64,000 bases of DNA from Syngnathus acus (Eukaryota; Chordata; Actinopteri; Syngnathiformes; Syngnathidae), in NCBI RefSeq assembly GCF_901709675.1, contig NC_051105.1:12696604-12760603 (forward strand), written 5' to 3'. The notes below the pieces were generated by a model. That model was given only the letters and a program-made list of their open reading frames with translations, was not told where the DNA came from and ran no database searches. Shown piece after piece: positions 1 through 12,044 of this stretch. Position numbers and translations under genes: made by a program. The number at the start of each line of letters is the position of its first letter. Positions within the stretch are counted from its first letter, which is position 1.

Positions 1-641
1 TCTTGTGACACATGAAGGAGGCTTAGTTATGCTCTGAGGATGCTTTTCTGTATTGGGCAGGGCGTAACTTTGAGCCGTTCACAATACATTGAAATCTCAA
101 GACTTTCAAAGCAAGTGTAATGTGCTGCCCAGTGATATAACGTTTGGTCTAGTCCAGGCATGTTCAAAGTCCAGCCCGCGGGCCAAATGCCGTCCGCGTC
201 TAAATTTAGACTGGCCCGAAGCAGTGTCATAAAATCAATAATAAGTGGCCCGCTGGCACTGTCGCGGGGACCTGCGCGCCCTAGAGTGAGCCTCAGAAAT
301 GAAACTCGTCCTAACGGGAACGCGCACATGAGCCAGCGCTCATGATCGGTTGTGAGCGTGTCTCCTCTGTCCCTTTCCAGTTCACACACACACAGGTGTC
401 CGTTTGCAAGATTGCCTGTTTACTGCAGTCACAAACACAAATATCACTCTTCTCATGAATACAACAACAACAATAATAAAACAAACTTAGTACATCTAAT
501 AAAAAAATCATTCAACTTTCATAAAATTGTTCATTTGTATTTAATTTATTATTATTTTAATCTTTAACTTTTCTGGTAGTGCAATTGACAACAGATTCTT
601 ATTTGCAATATCAATCTAGTATCTGCAGACAGCAAAGGATA

Positions 642-1546
642 TACCGTATTTATTCTAATTATCGCCCATATTCTAACCAGCTCAGTGGCCTAGTGGTAGA
701 GTGTCCGCCCTGAGACTGGAAGGTTGTGGGTTCAAACCCCGGCCGGGTCATACCAAAGACTATAAAAATGGGACCCATTGCCTCCCTGCTTGGCACTCAG
801 CATTAAGGGTTGGAATTGGGGGGTTAGATCACCAACTGATTCCCGAGCGCGGCACCGCTGCTGCTCACTGCTCCCCTCTCCCCCAGGGGATGGATTAAAA
901 TCACACGGGGATGGGTTAAATGCAGAGGACAAATTTCATCACACCCAGGTGTATGTGTGACGATCATTGGGACTTTAATCTTTAATAATCGCCCAGTGTG
1001 TGTTAGCGATGACATAAATTAAAAACATTGATACCTCTAATTATCGCCCATGCTGCTAAAAATTCCCCCCAAAACTTACGTTTTCCTCCGCGACCGCATG
1101 CCGACGTCATTGCGCAAGTTTAAATATGACTGATTTGACAGCACGTCAAATGTCCCTTTTAAATAGTTTTTCTCCATAAACTATGATACAATTACACTCG
1201 TCACTCCGCTACAATATCCTCACACAATTACGTTATCGGGGCGTGCGCTCGAACAAGACGATTGCGATAACATGACGTGCGCAACATGTGATGTGCGACG
1301 GTAACGTATCGCATCAATGGAGCGTCAATTGACGCACCCCGCTGTTAGAGGTAGATCAAAACAGCCGCTGTTCTAGTGTTAAGAACACCAGTGAGATGCA
1401 GGTATTGCATACTACATAAGGAAAATATACTACATATTATCGCCCATTTCAGTGCCCCTTGGCAATTGGACAAAAAGTGTTCTCTATTAATCGCCCACCC
1501 CCCTGTTGGACATAAACCCTGGGCGATAATTAGAATAAATACGGTA
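642..1546. mobile_element. TA-targeting MITE (mariner/pogo-like ends)
   Basis: The terminal inverted repeat reads TACCGTATTTATTCTAATTA at the left and its inverse at the right, including the inward motif tatcgccca. TA dinucleotides at both ends fit a Tc1/mariner/pogo-type target. There is no transposase inside. A tRNA-derived SINE lies just within the left end. Further 'tatcgccca' motifs recur internally at about 1026 and 1438, suggesting subterminal repeats. Confidence 0.8.
680..988 (+). mobile_element. tRNA-derived SINE (family 1)
   Basis: A tRNA-like head has an A box (tggcctagtgg, about 685-695) and a perfect B box (ggttcaaaccc, 729-739). The body runs from 'gggtcataccaaagac' to 'gatcattgggacttta'. 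Related pieces occur at 21765-21830, 31268-31335 (reverse) and 45438-45677. It sits inside the MITE at 642-1546. It is not a functional tRNA gene, because the sequence cannot fold as a cloverleaf beyond the B box. Confidence 0.8.
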
Positions 1547-1634
1547 GTTACATACAGTGCCTTGCGAAAGTATTCGGCCCCCTTGAACCTTTCAACATTT
1601 CGCGACATTTCAGGCTTCAAACATAAAGATATAA

Positions 1635-1788
1635 GATGTTTGTGCCTTCTTGTTTTTATTTTGTGTTGTTTGCTTGTATGTATGTCGTGTACTATGTCTT
1701 GTCACCGTGGGATAGTGGAAACGTAATTTCGATTTCTTTGTGTGTCTTGGCATGTGAAGAGGTTGACAATAAAGCAGACTTTGACTTT
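1635..1788 (+). mobile_element. 5'-truncated LINE 3' end in a Tc1 inverted repeat
   Basis: The segment has the phrase 'caccgtgggatagtgg' and ends in tttgac repeats after an AATAAAG-like motif, as in an L2/CR1-type 3' end. It is flanked by an exact 7-bp duplication, gatataa (1628-1634 and 1789-1795). A related tail occurs at 37945-38204. Comparison with the intact right arm of the Tc1 shows that it is an insertion. Confidence 0.8.
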
Positions 1789-1934
1789 GATATAAAAGTT
1801 TAATTTTTTGTCAAGAATCAACAACAAGTGGGACACAATCGTGAAGTGGAACAAAATTTATTGGATAATTTAAACTTTTTTAACAAATAAAAAACTGAAA
1901 AGTGGGGCGTGCAATATTATTCGGCCCCCTTGCG

Positions 1935-2952
1935 CTAATACTTTGTAGCGCCACCTTTTGCTGCAATTACAGCTGCAAGTCGCTTGGGGTATGTCTCTAT
2001 CAGTTTTGCACATCGAGAGACTGGAATTCTTGCCCATTCTTCCTTGAAAAACAGCTCGAGCTCAGTGAGGTTGGATGGAGAGCGTTTGTGAACAGCAGTC
2101 TTCAGCTCTTTCCACAGATTCTCGATTGGATTCAGGTCTGGACTTTGACTTGGCCATTCTAACACCTGGATACGTCTATTTGTGAACCATTCCTTTGTAG
2201 ATTTGGCTTTATGTTTTGGATCATTGTCCTGTTGGAAGATAAATCTCCGTCCCAGTCTCAGGTCTTTTGCAGATTCCAACAGGTTTTCTTCCAGAATGGT
2301 CCTGTATTTGGCTCCATCCATCATCCCATCAATTTTAGCCATCTTCCCTGTCCCTGCTGAAGAAAAGCAGGCCCAAACCATAATGCTGCCACCACCATGT
2401 TTGACAGTGGGGATGGTGTGTTCAGGGTGATGAGCTGTGTTGCTTTTACGCCAAACATATCGTTTTGCATTGTGGCCAAAAAATTCGATTTTGGTTTCAT
2501 CTGACCAGAGCACCTTCTTCCACGTTTGGTGTGTCTCCCAGGTGGCTTGTGGCAAACTTTAAACGAGACTTTTTATGGATATCTTTGAGAAATGGCTTTC
2601 TTCTTGCCACTCTTCCATAAAGGCCAGATTTGTGCAGTGCACGACTGATTGTTGTCCTATGGACAGACTCTCCCACCTCAGCTGTAGTTATCTGCAGTTC
2701 ATCCAGAGTGATCATGGGTCTCTTGGCTGCATCTCTGATCAGTCTTCTCCTTGTTTGAGATGAAAGTTTGGAGGGACGGCCGGGTCTTGGTAGATTTGCA
2801 GTGGTCTGATACTCCTTCCATTTCAATATAATTGCTTGCACAGTGCTCCTTGAGATGTTTAAAGGTTGGGAAATCTTTTTGTATCCAAATCCGGCTTTAA
2901 ACTTCTCCACAACAGTATCTCGGACCTGCCTGGTGTGTTCCTTTGTCTTCAT
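1935..2952 (-). pseudogene. Tc1-family transposase, one frameshift
   Basis: This is a cut-and-paste transposase of the Tc1 family, recognising its inverted repeats and TA targets. The N-terminal frame (2497-2952, 151 codons from ATG at 2952) has the paired-like helix-turn-helix DNA-binding region with the basic linker GRPSKLSSQTRRR. The C-terminal frame (1935-2555) carries the catalytic DDE domain: WSDET for the first Asp, QQDNDPKH for the second and NPIENLW for the Glu, with 34 residues between the last two. The frames overlap and differ by a small indel near 2515-2530, just before WKKVLWSDE, so no single protein can be made. All three catalytic residues survive. Length across both frames is close to the usual 340 residues. 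Identification as Tc1 is very secure; activity is unlikely without frameshifting. Confidence 0.93.
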
Positions 2953-3767
2953 GGTTCTCTCTGCGCTTTAAACAGAACCCTGAGACTATCAAAGAGCAGG
3001 TGCATTTATACGGAGACTTGATTACACATAGGTGCATTCTATTTATCATCATCAGTCATTTAGGACAACATTGGATCATTCAAAGATCCTCACTGAACTT
3101 CTGGAGTGAGTTTGCTGCACTGAAAGTAAAGGGGCCGAATAATATTGCACGCCCCAATTTTCAGTTTTTATTTGTTAAAAAAGTTTAAATTATCCAATAA
3201 ATTTCGTTCCACTTCACGATTGTGTCCCACTTGTTGTTGATTCTTGACAAAAAATTAAAATTTTATATCTTTATATTTGAAGCCTGAAATGTGGCGAAAT
3301 GTTGAAAGGTTCAAGGGGGCCGAATACTTTCGCAAGGCACTGTATAAGCAAGTACATTATCAATGGTAGTAGTTCAAGGAATGTCGGTGCGAATAGTCGG
3401 CCCCTGTACATTTTCATCTAACCAAATCTGGCCCGCTTTGCTAAATGTTTGGACACTCCTGGTCTAGTCACAGGTTTTTGGTTCTTCAACAGCATGAAAA
3501 CAGTAACACAGCTAAAAACACCAAGAAGGTCTACATCGAGGTGGTCATCTATGATCTCAGATTCGAATCCTATTAAACATCTATGGAAGAAGCAGTACCT
3601 GGAGTTGAAATTTGTATAAGGCATCCTTTGTAGTTGAGTATTTTTCTAAAATACTGGTCAATCGGGTCTAGAACAGTTAGAGAAGAGTTACAGAAATCGT
3701 TCAGCAGGAAAGATTACCTAAAAAGGATGTGGTTAAGTTCATTCATTACCCCTGAGTTTGCATAGAC

Positions 3768-4099
3768 CAGTGGTTCTTAACCTGGGTTCGATCGAACCCA
3801 GGGGTTCGGTGGGTCGGTCTCAGGGGTTTGGCAGAGCCTCCACTGTGGAGGTCCGAACACACCTGTATGTCGTGTAAATTTGTGATGACGCAGATGTAAT
3901 TTGTTGTGAGTTCATGCATTGTGTTGGTTTTGTTCTTTGAACAAGGTGATGTTCATGCACGGCTCATTTTGTGAATCAGTAAAAAAATCTGTCTTGACTT
4001 TAAAAAATAATCATTTAATTTTTTACCAAAGAGGGGTTCGGTGAATGCGCATATGAATCTGGTGGGGTTCGGTACCTCCAACAAGGTTAAGAACCACTG
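3768..4099. mobile_element. hAT MITE, 332 bp, exact 8-bp target duplication
   Basis: It begins CAGTGGTTCTTAACCTGGGT and ends with the inverse (ggttaagaaccactg). The flanks are the identical 8-mer gcatagac (3760-3767, 4100-4107). Inside, 'ggggttcggt' motifs recur near both ends as subterminal repeats. There is no coding content. Confidence 0.9.
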
Positions 4100-4107
4100 G
4101 CATAGAC

Positions 4108-4553
4108 CTATAAAGATTCACAGATCACAAAGATAGAGTGAGGAAATAGATGCAATGAAAATTTGCCTTGAACGATATAACTATACACATGTAATTGCGA
4201 AAACAACACGTTTGCTTTAAAAATGTCAAACTCTATTGAGAATGCATTTTAATACTGGTAATGGTTGTTTTTGGTGTTGTTGTTCAGGGAAAAGCATGGT
4301 AAGGTAGGCCAAGCTTTGCCTCGATGAAGTCCTAGTGTCCTAAATCCTGCTGGTGCTGACCTTAGGTCCTTAAGTCGTGTTTACGAGCATAGACAAATCA
4401 GTTAGTCCACAAGTTATTTACAGCTTTTCCTTGACAGGCTTTCTCTGCTCCAGTGGTGCTTAAGTTCACTGTGAGATTGGTTGATTGTTAAAGTGGAACT
4501 CAACGGGTCTAACACTGACACACCAGGTTACCCCCCCAACTCCCGCCCCCAGC
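4108..4553. other. No recognisable feature
   Basis: AT-moderate unique-looking sequence between a hAT MITE and a CA microsatellite. No coding frame, repeat end or RNA gene was recognised. Confidence 0.5.
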
Positions 4554-4554
4554 A

Positions 4555-5215
<661 letters not shown>

Positions 5216-5503
5216 TCATACTTTTTCATCTGTAGGCCTAACCGGTTTGCGTAGTGCTCTTTTTATTCTTTCAGAACATTCTACCTCTGTGAAAGCTCTC
5301 CTGGCTGCATGTAATGCTGATATGTTCTGACCTACTCTAGCGCTCAGAGTATTACCCTCCAAAGCAGGTACTTTATCAACTAATACAAAAGGGAGATTAG
5401 GGTTTTGACCAAAAACAAGCTGGTGTGGGCTGTAACCATGCACATTGAGCATAATATTTTTGGCAATAAGAGCCCAGTCTAAAGCAGAGTTTGCCACCCA
5501 CAC
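5216..5503 (-). pseudogene. LTR-retroelement integrase fragment
   Basis: A 95-codon fragment reads ALDWALIAKN...VHGYSPHQLVFGQNPNLP, followed by a basic stretch (CSERIKRALRK). The motif 'G(Y/F)SP.QLVFG..PN.P' is typical of the region just after the integrase catalytic core of LTR retroelements in fish genomes. The catalytic Asp residues lie upstream and are missing, because a SINE abuts the fragment at 5505. The N-terminal Met is incidental. The family (gypsy, BEL or other) cannot be fixed from this piece. Confidence 0.6.
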
Positions 5504-5504
5504 C

Positions 5505-5855
5505 CATTTTCACTATATCGCTTGTCCCCACGGGGGTCACGGGCGTGCTTGAGCCTATCCCAGCAGTCATCGGGCAATAGGCGGGGGACACCCTGCAACC
5601 GGTTGCCAGCCAGTCACAGGGCACAGAGAAACGATCATCCACACTTGCACTCACACCTAGGGGCAATTTGGAATGCTCAATCAGCCTACCATGCATATTT
5701 TTGGGATGTGGGAGGAAATCGGAGTGCCCGGAGAAAACCCATGCGGGCATGGGGAGAACATGCAAACTCCACACAGGGAGGGCCGGAGGTGGAATCTAAC
5801 CCGCACCCTCCTAACTGTGAGTCGGACGTGCTAACCAGTGCGCCGCCGTGCCACC
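5505..5855 (-). mobile_element. tRNA-derived SINE (family 2), full-length copy
   Basis: Reverse orientation: the head, with 'gctaaccagtgcgcc', is at the right and the tail is at the left. The body carries the hallmark phrases 'cccacgggggtc', 'ggttgccagcc' and 'gggatgtgggaggaaa'. Other copies in the window are at 23487, 30102, 40007, 40327, 40676 and 48480. It abuts and probably interrupts the integrase remnant. Confidence 0.85.
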
Positions 5856-6574
5856 AGTACATATAACTAGTAATATGAAATATATTACCGTTTGGAAGTA
5901 ACTAACATCTCAAAGTGCTAATCAAAGATTTATTATGTCGTCAGAACCACCAACAACAAAATAAAAAATAAAAAAACGGCCATCCAAATCGCTGCAAAAT
6001 GCATATCTAAGCTTTTAAAGTTAGTACAAAACTGAGACAACATACTCTCAATGAATGCAAACAATGAGTTTTGCTTTGAGAAAGGGTCTAATTGCTCTAC
6101 ACAGGGATCCTAACATGAAACACGGACTAATAACAGTGTTTTCAGCAAAAACTGAAGTTGTCAGTAACAGTATGCTGGCTTTGGCTGCAAGGGGACAATT
6201 GTTAGTCCATCATGTGTATGTTTCTTGGCACTAAGAACCATTTCATTTGTGCCTAACAAATGATTACCATCAACCGATCATGCTAGAGTACAAGCATGAG
6301 AGAAGCACCACCTTCGCACGCACACATGTACACAAAACACTTTGCTGTATGGGTCAATGGGTTTGTTAAAGCGATGCAGTTGTATAAAACCAATAAGATC
6401 CACTGAGGAAGTTCTGCCCCAGTATCAGGATGTCAAAACAGTGGTGCCAGTCCATGGGGTCCACTAAATGACAAAAGATATATTAGTATACATCCAAAAA
6501 CTCTGCTTGTTATAATGGCAAACATTGACCCTGCTCATCTTCTCCAATCAAAACAGAAAGATAGATCAGTGTTT
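5856..6574. other. No recognisable feature
   Basis: AT-rich sequence with no supported coding frame, repeat end or RNA gene. Confidence 0.5.
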
Positions 6575-6846
6575 TCCAACCCTTTTATCCATCCACTTTT
6601 TCATTGGAAATAATCTCAAGGCACACCACCAACAAATATCTGTTGTGTTACACCAGCTTTGATATCAAAATTAGTCATTTTACAATGAAAAACGTTATGA
6701 AAATGAGTGGGATAATTGAATAAAATTAAATTTAATTGTATTTCTTTTTTTAAATAAAACGTTTTAGACAGTGTAAGGAATAAACAATTGAAAGTGATTG
6801 TGATTAAAATCCAAAAGAATCAACATGAATTTGTTTACTGTTTTAG
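6575..6846. repeat. Old degenerate interspersed repeat
   Basis: The stretch starts 'gtgttttccaaccctttt', which resembles a hAT end. It ends with a segment ('gacagtgtaaggaata...gtttactgtttt') that recurs, diverged, at about 28195-28265. The two copies define an old family, but no complete ends were found. Confidence 0.45.
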
Positions 6847-7580
6847 ACTACCATAATTTCTGGACTTTAAACCGTACCTGATTATATAAAACACACCAGC
6901 TAAAATTAGGGGAAAATCTTGTTTTGTTCATACAGAAGTCGCACCGCACTATACGCCAGAGGTGTTTTAATGATTAATTATCATTTGTAAGAGAATGTAC
7001 ACAAAGAGGATTTTAAGGAAAGAGATGGTTCTTTGGAGACGCATATCTTTTATAACATAACGTTTATTGACAGAGATGAAGGAGCTCTGCAAACATACAA
7101 ACATGCATAAATCTCAGCGACAACCATGATAAACTTAATGTGCAGGGAACACTAGTGACACACAACTAATAAAAAAAAATGGGACCACTTAGAGGGGTAA
7201 AGTAGGCAATGCCATATGAGCTCCACGTAACGCAACAAGATGTCATCAACAATAGCCCAGTGCCCTCTAGTGGCCGGAGGAAACCTCAAGAGTAGATGCA
7301 GCAGCTCTATTTCCTTCGTTGAGAACCAAATTGACTGCCTTTAACTTAAAAGCTGCATCATAAGCATTTCTTTTGTCCCCCATAACGAAGGCTTGTGTAT
7401 AAAAGCTTCCTTTCTCCAGTAACGTCCGTCTTGATCTCGTTCTGTCTGTTGTTCGTGTCAGTTGTACGGCACTAAATCTAGGCAATATCGCTGCTGTCTT
7501 GGCCGCAGTGACACTGCCTAGATTTAAACTACGCTGGCTGCGGACACACAAGCGAAGACAAGTCTGCTGGCAGAGTGCTG
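6847..7580 (-). mobile_element. Degenerate pogo-type element remnant
   Basis: The left edge 'taccataatttctggacttt' is a decayed form of the TACCGTAATTTCCGGACTAT end seen elsewhere. The interior encodes a pogo-type N-terminus on the minus strand at 7267-7383. Segments of the same interior recur at about 41921-42215 and 59551-59860. No matching right end was located, so the limit is approximate. Confidence 0.55.
7267..7383 (-). pseudogene. Pogo/POGK-like transposase N-terminus
   Basis: The frame from ATG at 7383 reads MGDKRNAYDAAFKLKAVNLV and continues to EGNRAAA before a stop. The pattern (Y)DAAFKLKAV...EGNRAAA is the start of the Brinker-type helix-turn-helix DNA-binding domain of pogo-like transposases, where the following helix would normally read '..LGI....VRRWR'. 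Only about 38 codons survive and the DDE domain is gone. The same sequence without a long frame lies near 41921-41990. Assignment rests on this short motif. Confidence 0.6.
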
Positions 7581-7581
7581 T

Positions 7582-7805
7582 ATAATTGCCAAAGATGAAG
7601 ACCAACCAACAGATACCAATGCGCCAACACAACACCTCAGCACCAACTCAGCCACAGAGGATGTTTTGTTTTTCTCCTTTGAGGAGGACACCTTTGCTTC
7701 TGTGGAAAGCCAAATTGGTGACTATCTAAAATCAAGAGCACAAGGGATGGACATGCTTAACAGATTCCCTTTAATAAAGAAAGTTTTTTCAGTGAAACTT
7801 TCATT
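7582..7805 (+). pseudogene. hAT transposase C-terminal fragment
   Basis: One frame runs for about 75 codons without an initiating Met: an acidic stretch (FFSFEEDTFASVESQIGDYL) followed by MDMLNRFPLIKK and then a stop. 'MLNRFPLIKK' preceding a short Ala/Pro/Ser segment is where fish hAT transposases enter their dimerisation domain. Here the frame ends just before the expected 'SS.P.ERLFS' motif. It is a 3'-truncated fragment with no catalytic residues and borders the pogo remnant on the left. Confidence 0.6.
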
Positions 7806-8009
7806 AATCTGAGTATGTTGATCATTTTATTAGTCTTGGGTTATTATTAGGAATAAGTGGGAGGTTTGCAAGCGAGATAATAGAGTTGTATGGTCAAAAG
7901 CAGCAGTCAGGTCAAAAAGTACTAAAATGGCAGAACTTCCAGCATCTGTCATCGTTTTGGCGATTGATTTGACCCACATGCAGGAAACCAACTCAAAAGT
8001 TCAGAATGA

Positions 8010-10140
8010 GTGATGAGTGTTCATTGGAGGAGATGCGGTGGAGGCTGAGCGGGAGGATCTGAGCCAGGAGCAAGGAGCGGGAGCAGCAACGGCGGAGTGT
8101 GTGGAGTTCAGCCAGACGGGGTGGATCTTGGCGGTGAGCCGCGGAGGGAATCTGCAAGCAAAATACACAAGTCTTGGTCAGAGGATTCGACGTGGCTGTG
8201 GCGGAGATCTTACTGCAGACCGGAGGATCAGGAGAACGTGGCGTCGATGAACAAGAGGGTATCGAGGAGCTAGAGGCACAACCGTGGAGGTGATCACAAC
8301 AGGTAGGACACTCAGGTGACGAGCGGTTGACAGCGTGCTCCTTAAGAGCCCTCCTCTAACGAGCCTGATGAGCCGCACCTGGGCCCTCTGCTACTCTGCT
8401 CACGGTTGTTCCCTGTGGAAAAAGGAGGTACACCACCCCGGACCCTGACCCCCCCCTCAACGGCCGCCCCCCGGCGGCCCAGAAGAGGAAGACGGGAGCG
8501 ATGACCAGTAGTCCGAGATGAGGGTAGGATCGCAGATGTAGTAACGGGGCACCCACAACCGGTCCTCGGGACCGTAGCCCTCCCAGTTGACGAGGTACTG
8601 CCATCCACGGCCCCGCCGACGGGCGTCCACGATCCGTCGGACCGGGTAGACCGGGTCTCCACCAAGATTCCGGGCAGGAGGGGGGGCTCGGCCGGAGGAA
8701 GGAGCGCGCTGGACTCGACTGGCTTAATCTGCAAGACGTGGAAGATGGGATGGACCCGGAGGCTCGGAGGAAGACGGAGACGGGCCGCTGAGGGACTGAT
8801 CACCGCCAGGATCTCATACGGCCCAATGAAGCGGGGGGCCAGTTTCCATGACACGGACTTGAGGGGGACATCCCGAGAGGAAAGCCAGACCTTCTGACCT
8901 GGGGAATAAAGTGGGGCAGGCGTGCGTCGCCGGTCGGCATACCTGCGTTTCTGCTCGATGGAGCGGCGAAGGGCCTTGACAGCGTTGGACCAAACGTTCT
9001 TGCAGCGCCGTATATGGTGACGAACCGACGTGACCGCAATCTCCTTCTCGTCGGCCGGGAACAGCGGCGGTTGATAACCTAACGAGACTTCAAATGGAGA
9101 GAGACCTGTGGCAGCTGAGACCAGGGAATTGTGTGCATACTCCACCCATGGAAGATACTTGTTCCACTCAGCCGGGTTATCGGAGGTTAGGCATCGGAGC
9201 GCGGCCTCGAGCTCCTGGTTCATGCGCTCGGTTTGCCCGTCAGGGAGACCTTCGCATCCAGGGCCGAGCAGAATTGTTTCCACACCTGGGAAATGAACCG
9301 TGGACCTCGATCGGACAGGATCTCCTGTGGAATGCCATGGAGACAGAATACGTGCTTGACGAGAAGTTGAGCTGTCTGGAATGCAGAGGGGAGCTTCTTG
9401 AGCGGTACAAGATGACAAGACTTGGAGAAGCGGTCAATGATGGTGAGGATGGTGGTCATTTCCTGTGATACGGGCAGGCCCGTCACAAAGTCCAACGCAA
9501 TATGGGACCAGGGACGCTTGGGTATGGCGAGAGGCTGTAGAAGTCCAGGTCTATGGGAGGACTTATTGCGAGCGCAGATGGGACAGGCGCGAACGTATTC
9601 CCTGACGTCCTTATGGATGGATGGCCACCAGAAGCGTCTGGTGATCAGCGCAATGGTTCGACTGGTACCGGGATGGGCTGTGAATTTAACAGAGTGAAAC
9701 CAGTGAATGAGGCGGGAGCGGACTGTGGAAGGAACATAGGTCTTCCCGTGCGGGCCTGTCCCTGGATCGGGTTCCTGAAGCTGAGCCTGAGCCACGAGTC
9801 CTTCGACATCCCAGGAGAGGGAGCCTACGGTGCAACTGGGGGGAAGGGTGGGAGCTGTTTCCTCCACTGACACGCCGGGAGCGAATTGTCGGGACAAGGC
9901 ATCTGGTTTGGTGTTCTGGGAGCCTGGGTGATAAGAGATGGGCAAATTAAAACGAGAGAAAAACAAGGACCAACGGGACTGTCAAGAATTAAGGCGTTTG
10001 GCGGACTGCAGATACGACAGATTATTATGGTCTGTCCAAACTAATACGGGTTGTTCGGTGCCCTCTAACCAATGGCGCCACTCCTCCAGCGCAAGCTTGA
10101 TGGCCAGAAATGAACCCCGGAAGAATCTGGGCTGGGTCAC
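8010..10140 (-). mobile_element. 5'-truncated Ty3/gypsy chromovirus fragment
   Basis: Minus-strand retrotransposon remnant containing, in order, the end of RNase H, the integrase zinc domain, the integrase core, a GPY/F region and a chromodomain, then a C-rich 3' region (8010-8470) that may include an LTR. The protease, reverse transcriptase, gag and 5' LTR are missing. The break in RNase H at about 10110-10140 abuts the sequence leading into the THAP exon. The GC content is well above that of its surroundings. Confidence 0.88.
8470..10115 (-). pseudogene. Chromovirus pol: RNase H end, integrase, chromodomain
   Basis: Reading leftwards on the minus strand: RNase H '[17 protein letters not shown]' near 10000-10060 is followed by an in-frame TGA. 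Next come 'HPGSQNTKPDALSR', the integrase HHCC zinc domain ending CPICARNK, core motifs ALDFVTGLP and LSDRGPRF, then after a small deletion/frameshift near 9240 the GQTERMNQELE segment with the catalytic Glu. 'LAPRFIGPYEIL' is the GPY/F module. A chromodomain with [15 protein letters not shown] follows at about 8540-8655 in another frame. Chromodomains mark the chromovirus branch of Ty3/gypsy, where they direct integration to modified chromatin. At least one stop and two frame changes make this copy dead. Confidence 0.9.
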
Positions 10141-10186
10141 GGAGCACGGATTCAGTTAGTGTCAGTAGTATTGTGGATCACGCAAC

Positions 10187-10561
10187 ATGGCGCAGTGTAA
10201 AGTATTCGGATGTTATAATAACAAACGGAAAAACAAAGACACACACTTCTTCCGTGTGCCAATGCCAAGCAATTATGATCGTATAAGGATCTGTAAACAA
10301 TGGTTGCACAATCTAGGAACAGGTCACACGATGAAAACGTTCCCTTTTGGCAGTAATTCCGTGGTTTGTGAGGAACATTTTGATGAGAATTGCTTCGCAG
10401 CCGATGTGATTAACAGGACCCTTGGTTTGAAAGAGAAAAAACGTCTGCATCCCTGGGCAGTGCCAACAATTTTTGCCCATAAACAGAGGAAAACTGATGT
10501 GAAAAGGCAGCAGCGTCATGAAAAGAGATCCCAGAGACAAAACATTGCCGTTCTGAGACAG
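10187..10561 (+). CDS. THAP-domain exon (candidate first exon)
   Basis: The ATG sits in a good context (caacATGG). The first ~85 residues form a THAP zinc-dependent DNA-binding domain: C4 and C9 (MAQCKVFGC), a conserved Trp (KQWLHNL), CEEHF giving the C-x2-H pair, and the AVPTIF box at the end. The next residues are basic (HKQRKTDVKRQQRHEKRSQR), a likely nuclear signal. After codon 125 the sequence reads CAG|GTATGC, a plausible splice donor at 10562; reading on without splicing gives an unrelated tail to 10732. THAP domains occur in host regulators and in P-element-like and Kolobok-like transposons, and nothing downstream decides between these. No stop or frameshift interrupts the domain, unlike nearly every other coding remnant here. 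Confidence 0.7.
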
Positions 10562-12044
10562 GTATGCATCTGTAATAAGCGTTTTTTGTCCCCGATTTTG
10601 ATAAATTACTGGGCGATTATTGTGGTTTGTTTACATTGGTTTCCCGTCATGGCGGGCAAGCGCATTTTGCCAGGGAAGTCAAGTTTCCTGTTAAGTGATT
10701 TTAGTAACGGCTATGATCAATTGGTCTTTTAAGTATATGTTTGGAAGCTGATTTGTACAAAACGGAATCAACTTGGTGACGTCATATCCGGGGCGCCATA
10801 TTTCTTCCCCAGGCAGCAAAAGTGCCGGTCAAACGGCAATGTTTCAGGCTATATATCTCTTGTCCCTAAGAGGTGTTGTGTTATTTCTTTTTTGATATTG
10901 TACATTTACTTTATACTAAATCAGTGCCTGCGTTATACAGGTTGACCAAAGGTACTGTTGGATTGTGTCCACAATTTAGGGAGCGCGCTATCTGCGCCTC
11001 ACGGCAAAAGCCATTGCCAATCTTATCCAATTTACTCACTGCATGCTCGTTTGATTTCTTCAGATTTAGGAAAATGCCAAGACACTGAAGCCGAAATTAG
11101 ACTTACACAGGTTGGTTGAGTTCAATCACAATTCTTGTTAAGAAAGCTCTGTTTTCAGGAAAGTACAATACAGCGCTGGGCCTTTCAAGAGCAGAAAGTC
11201 TCCATTCAGAAAAGGCAACGTTCAAGGTTCTTTGGTCAGCTTATATTCAGTTGCACATGCCGGTGTGGGCCGAGTTTGATGGGTGATGAGTCAGGGGGTG
11301 TGGCAAGTTCGCAGGAGATTCTGATTCCATGGGAGTGGGTGCTGGTTATGGGCGATTCAGTGTGTGTGGGGGCTGTTGTCTTCCATCCCGTCTTTCGGCC
11401 TTGGCGATCATCTTTGGCCGAGTTCTTGGCTGTCTCCCTCTGGCACCTGCTGGTTTTATCTCCAAGTGACCTTCCTGTAAACATTCTGCTCCATTCTTGC
11501 ACATACACTGTCGCACCTCATCCATTCATCATGTCTTTGCTTACGTCATTATATTCTTAGTTTAATCATGCTTCCAACCATATCTTTTCTTTGTTAGGCA
11601 AAATATTTCCCTCTGTGCAGAACGTTCAGTAGTAATCGAAAAGCTGGCGTATAGCATTAGGCAACATATGACGTTTAATCAAAACACAAGATATAATCAA
11701 GTACTGAACATTCTAGACGACCCTGGCCGTGTCCATGATTTAGAAAAAACATCAGGCATGCATTACACAGTTCCTTAAGGGTCATTAAGCTATTTAGGCA
11801 ATATATCAAAAACATTTGTTATTTCAAAGTGCTCAGAAATATATATCAGATCATAAAGTTATAAAAACCTTTGTCATTACCACCTATCAAAAATGTCTAG
11901 TTATGTATTCTTTATTGATTTGGTGTGTAGGTATAATTATATGCTTAAAATGTTTCTTTTATTGATTTAATATGTGAATATACTTGTCTGCTTATGTACT
12001 TTATTCAATGAGGTTTGAGCATATCTGTTTTTGCAGCTAGGCAG
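10562..12044. other. Candidate intron or spacer after the THAP exon
   Basis: No recognisable repeat ends or further exon with a known domain are visible. AT content rises after 11560. If the THAP exon is spliced to 12045, this would be the intron. Confidence 0.35.

Larger units (their letters stand above)
1553..3344 (-). mobile_element. Tc1-like DNA transposon, long inverted repeats
   Basis: Ends begin CAGTGCCTTGCGAAAGTATT and are bounded by TA (1553-1554 and 3343-3344). The inverted-repeat arms are about 200 bp; each repeats 'ggggcgtgcaatattattcgg'-like sequence near its inner edge. The left arm is interrupted by a LINE tail (1635-1788). The transposase lies on the minus strand. The whole element sits inside the hAT element at 155-3461, so it is younger than that element. 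Confidence 0.92.
155..3461. mobile_element. Non-autonomous hAT-type element with 8-bp target duplication
   Basis: The element begins CAGGCATGTTCAAAGT and ends as the inverse, ACTTTGGACACTCCTG-like (read TGTTTGGACACTCCTG). It is flanked on both sides by the identical 8-mer gtctagtc (147-154 and 3462-3469), which is the hAT signature. Its own core is only about 600 bp (roughly 155-641 and 3345-3461). The rest is two later insertions: a TA-flanked MITE and a Tc1 transposon. No hAT transposase is visible in the core. A very similar core occurs at about 32145-32640 inside an element with different ends. Confidence 0.85.

Noticed and set aside
680-760. A tRNA gene from the perfect B box
   Set aside because: Only the A and B boxes are kept; the acceptor and anticodon arms are not formed and the sequence continues as a known-type SINE body.
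8017-8250. A plus-strand 77-codon frame
   Set aside because: It is the antisense of the GC-rich 3' region of a minus-strand chromovirus.
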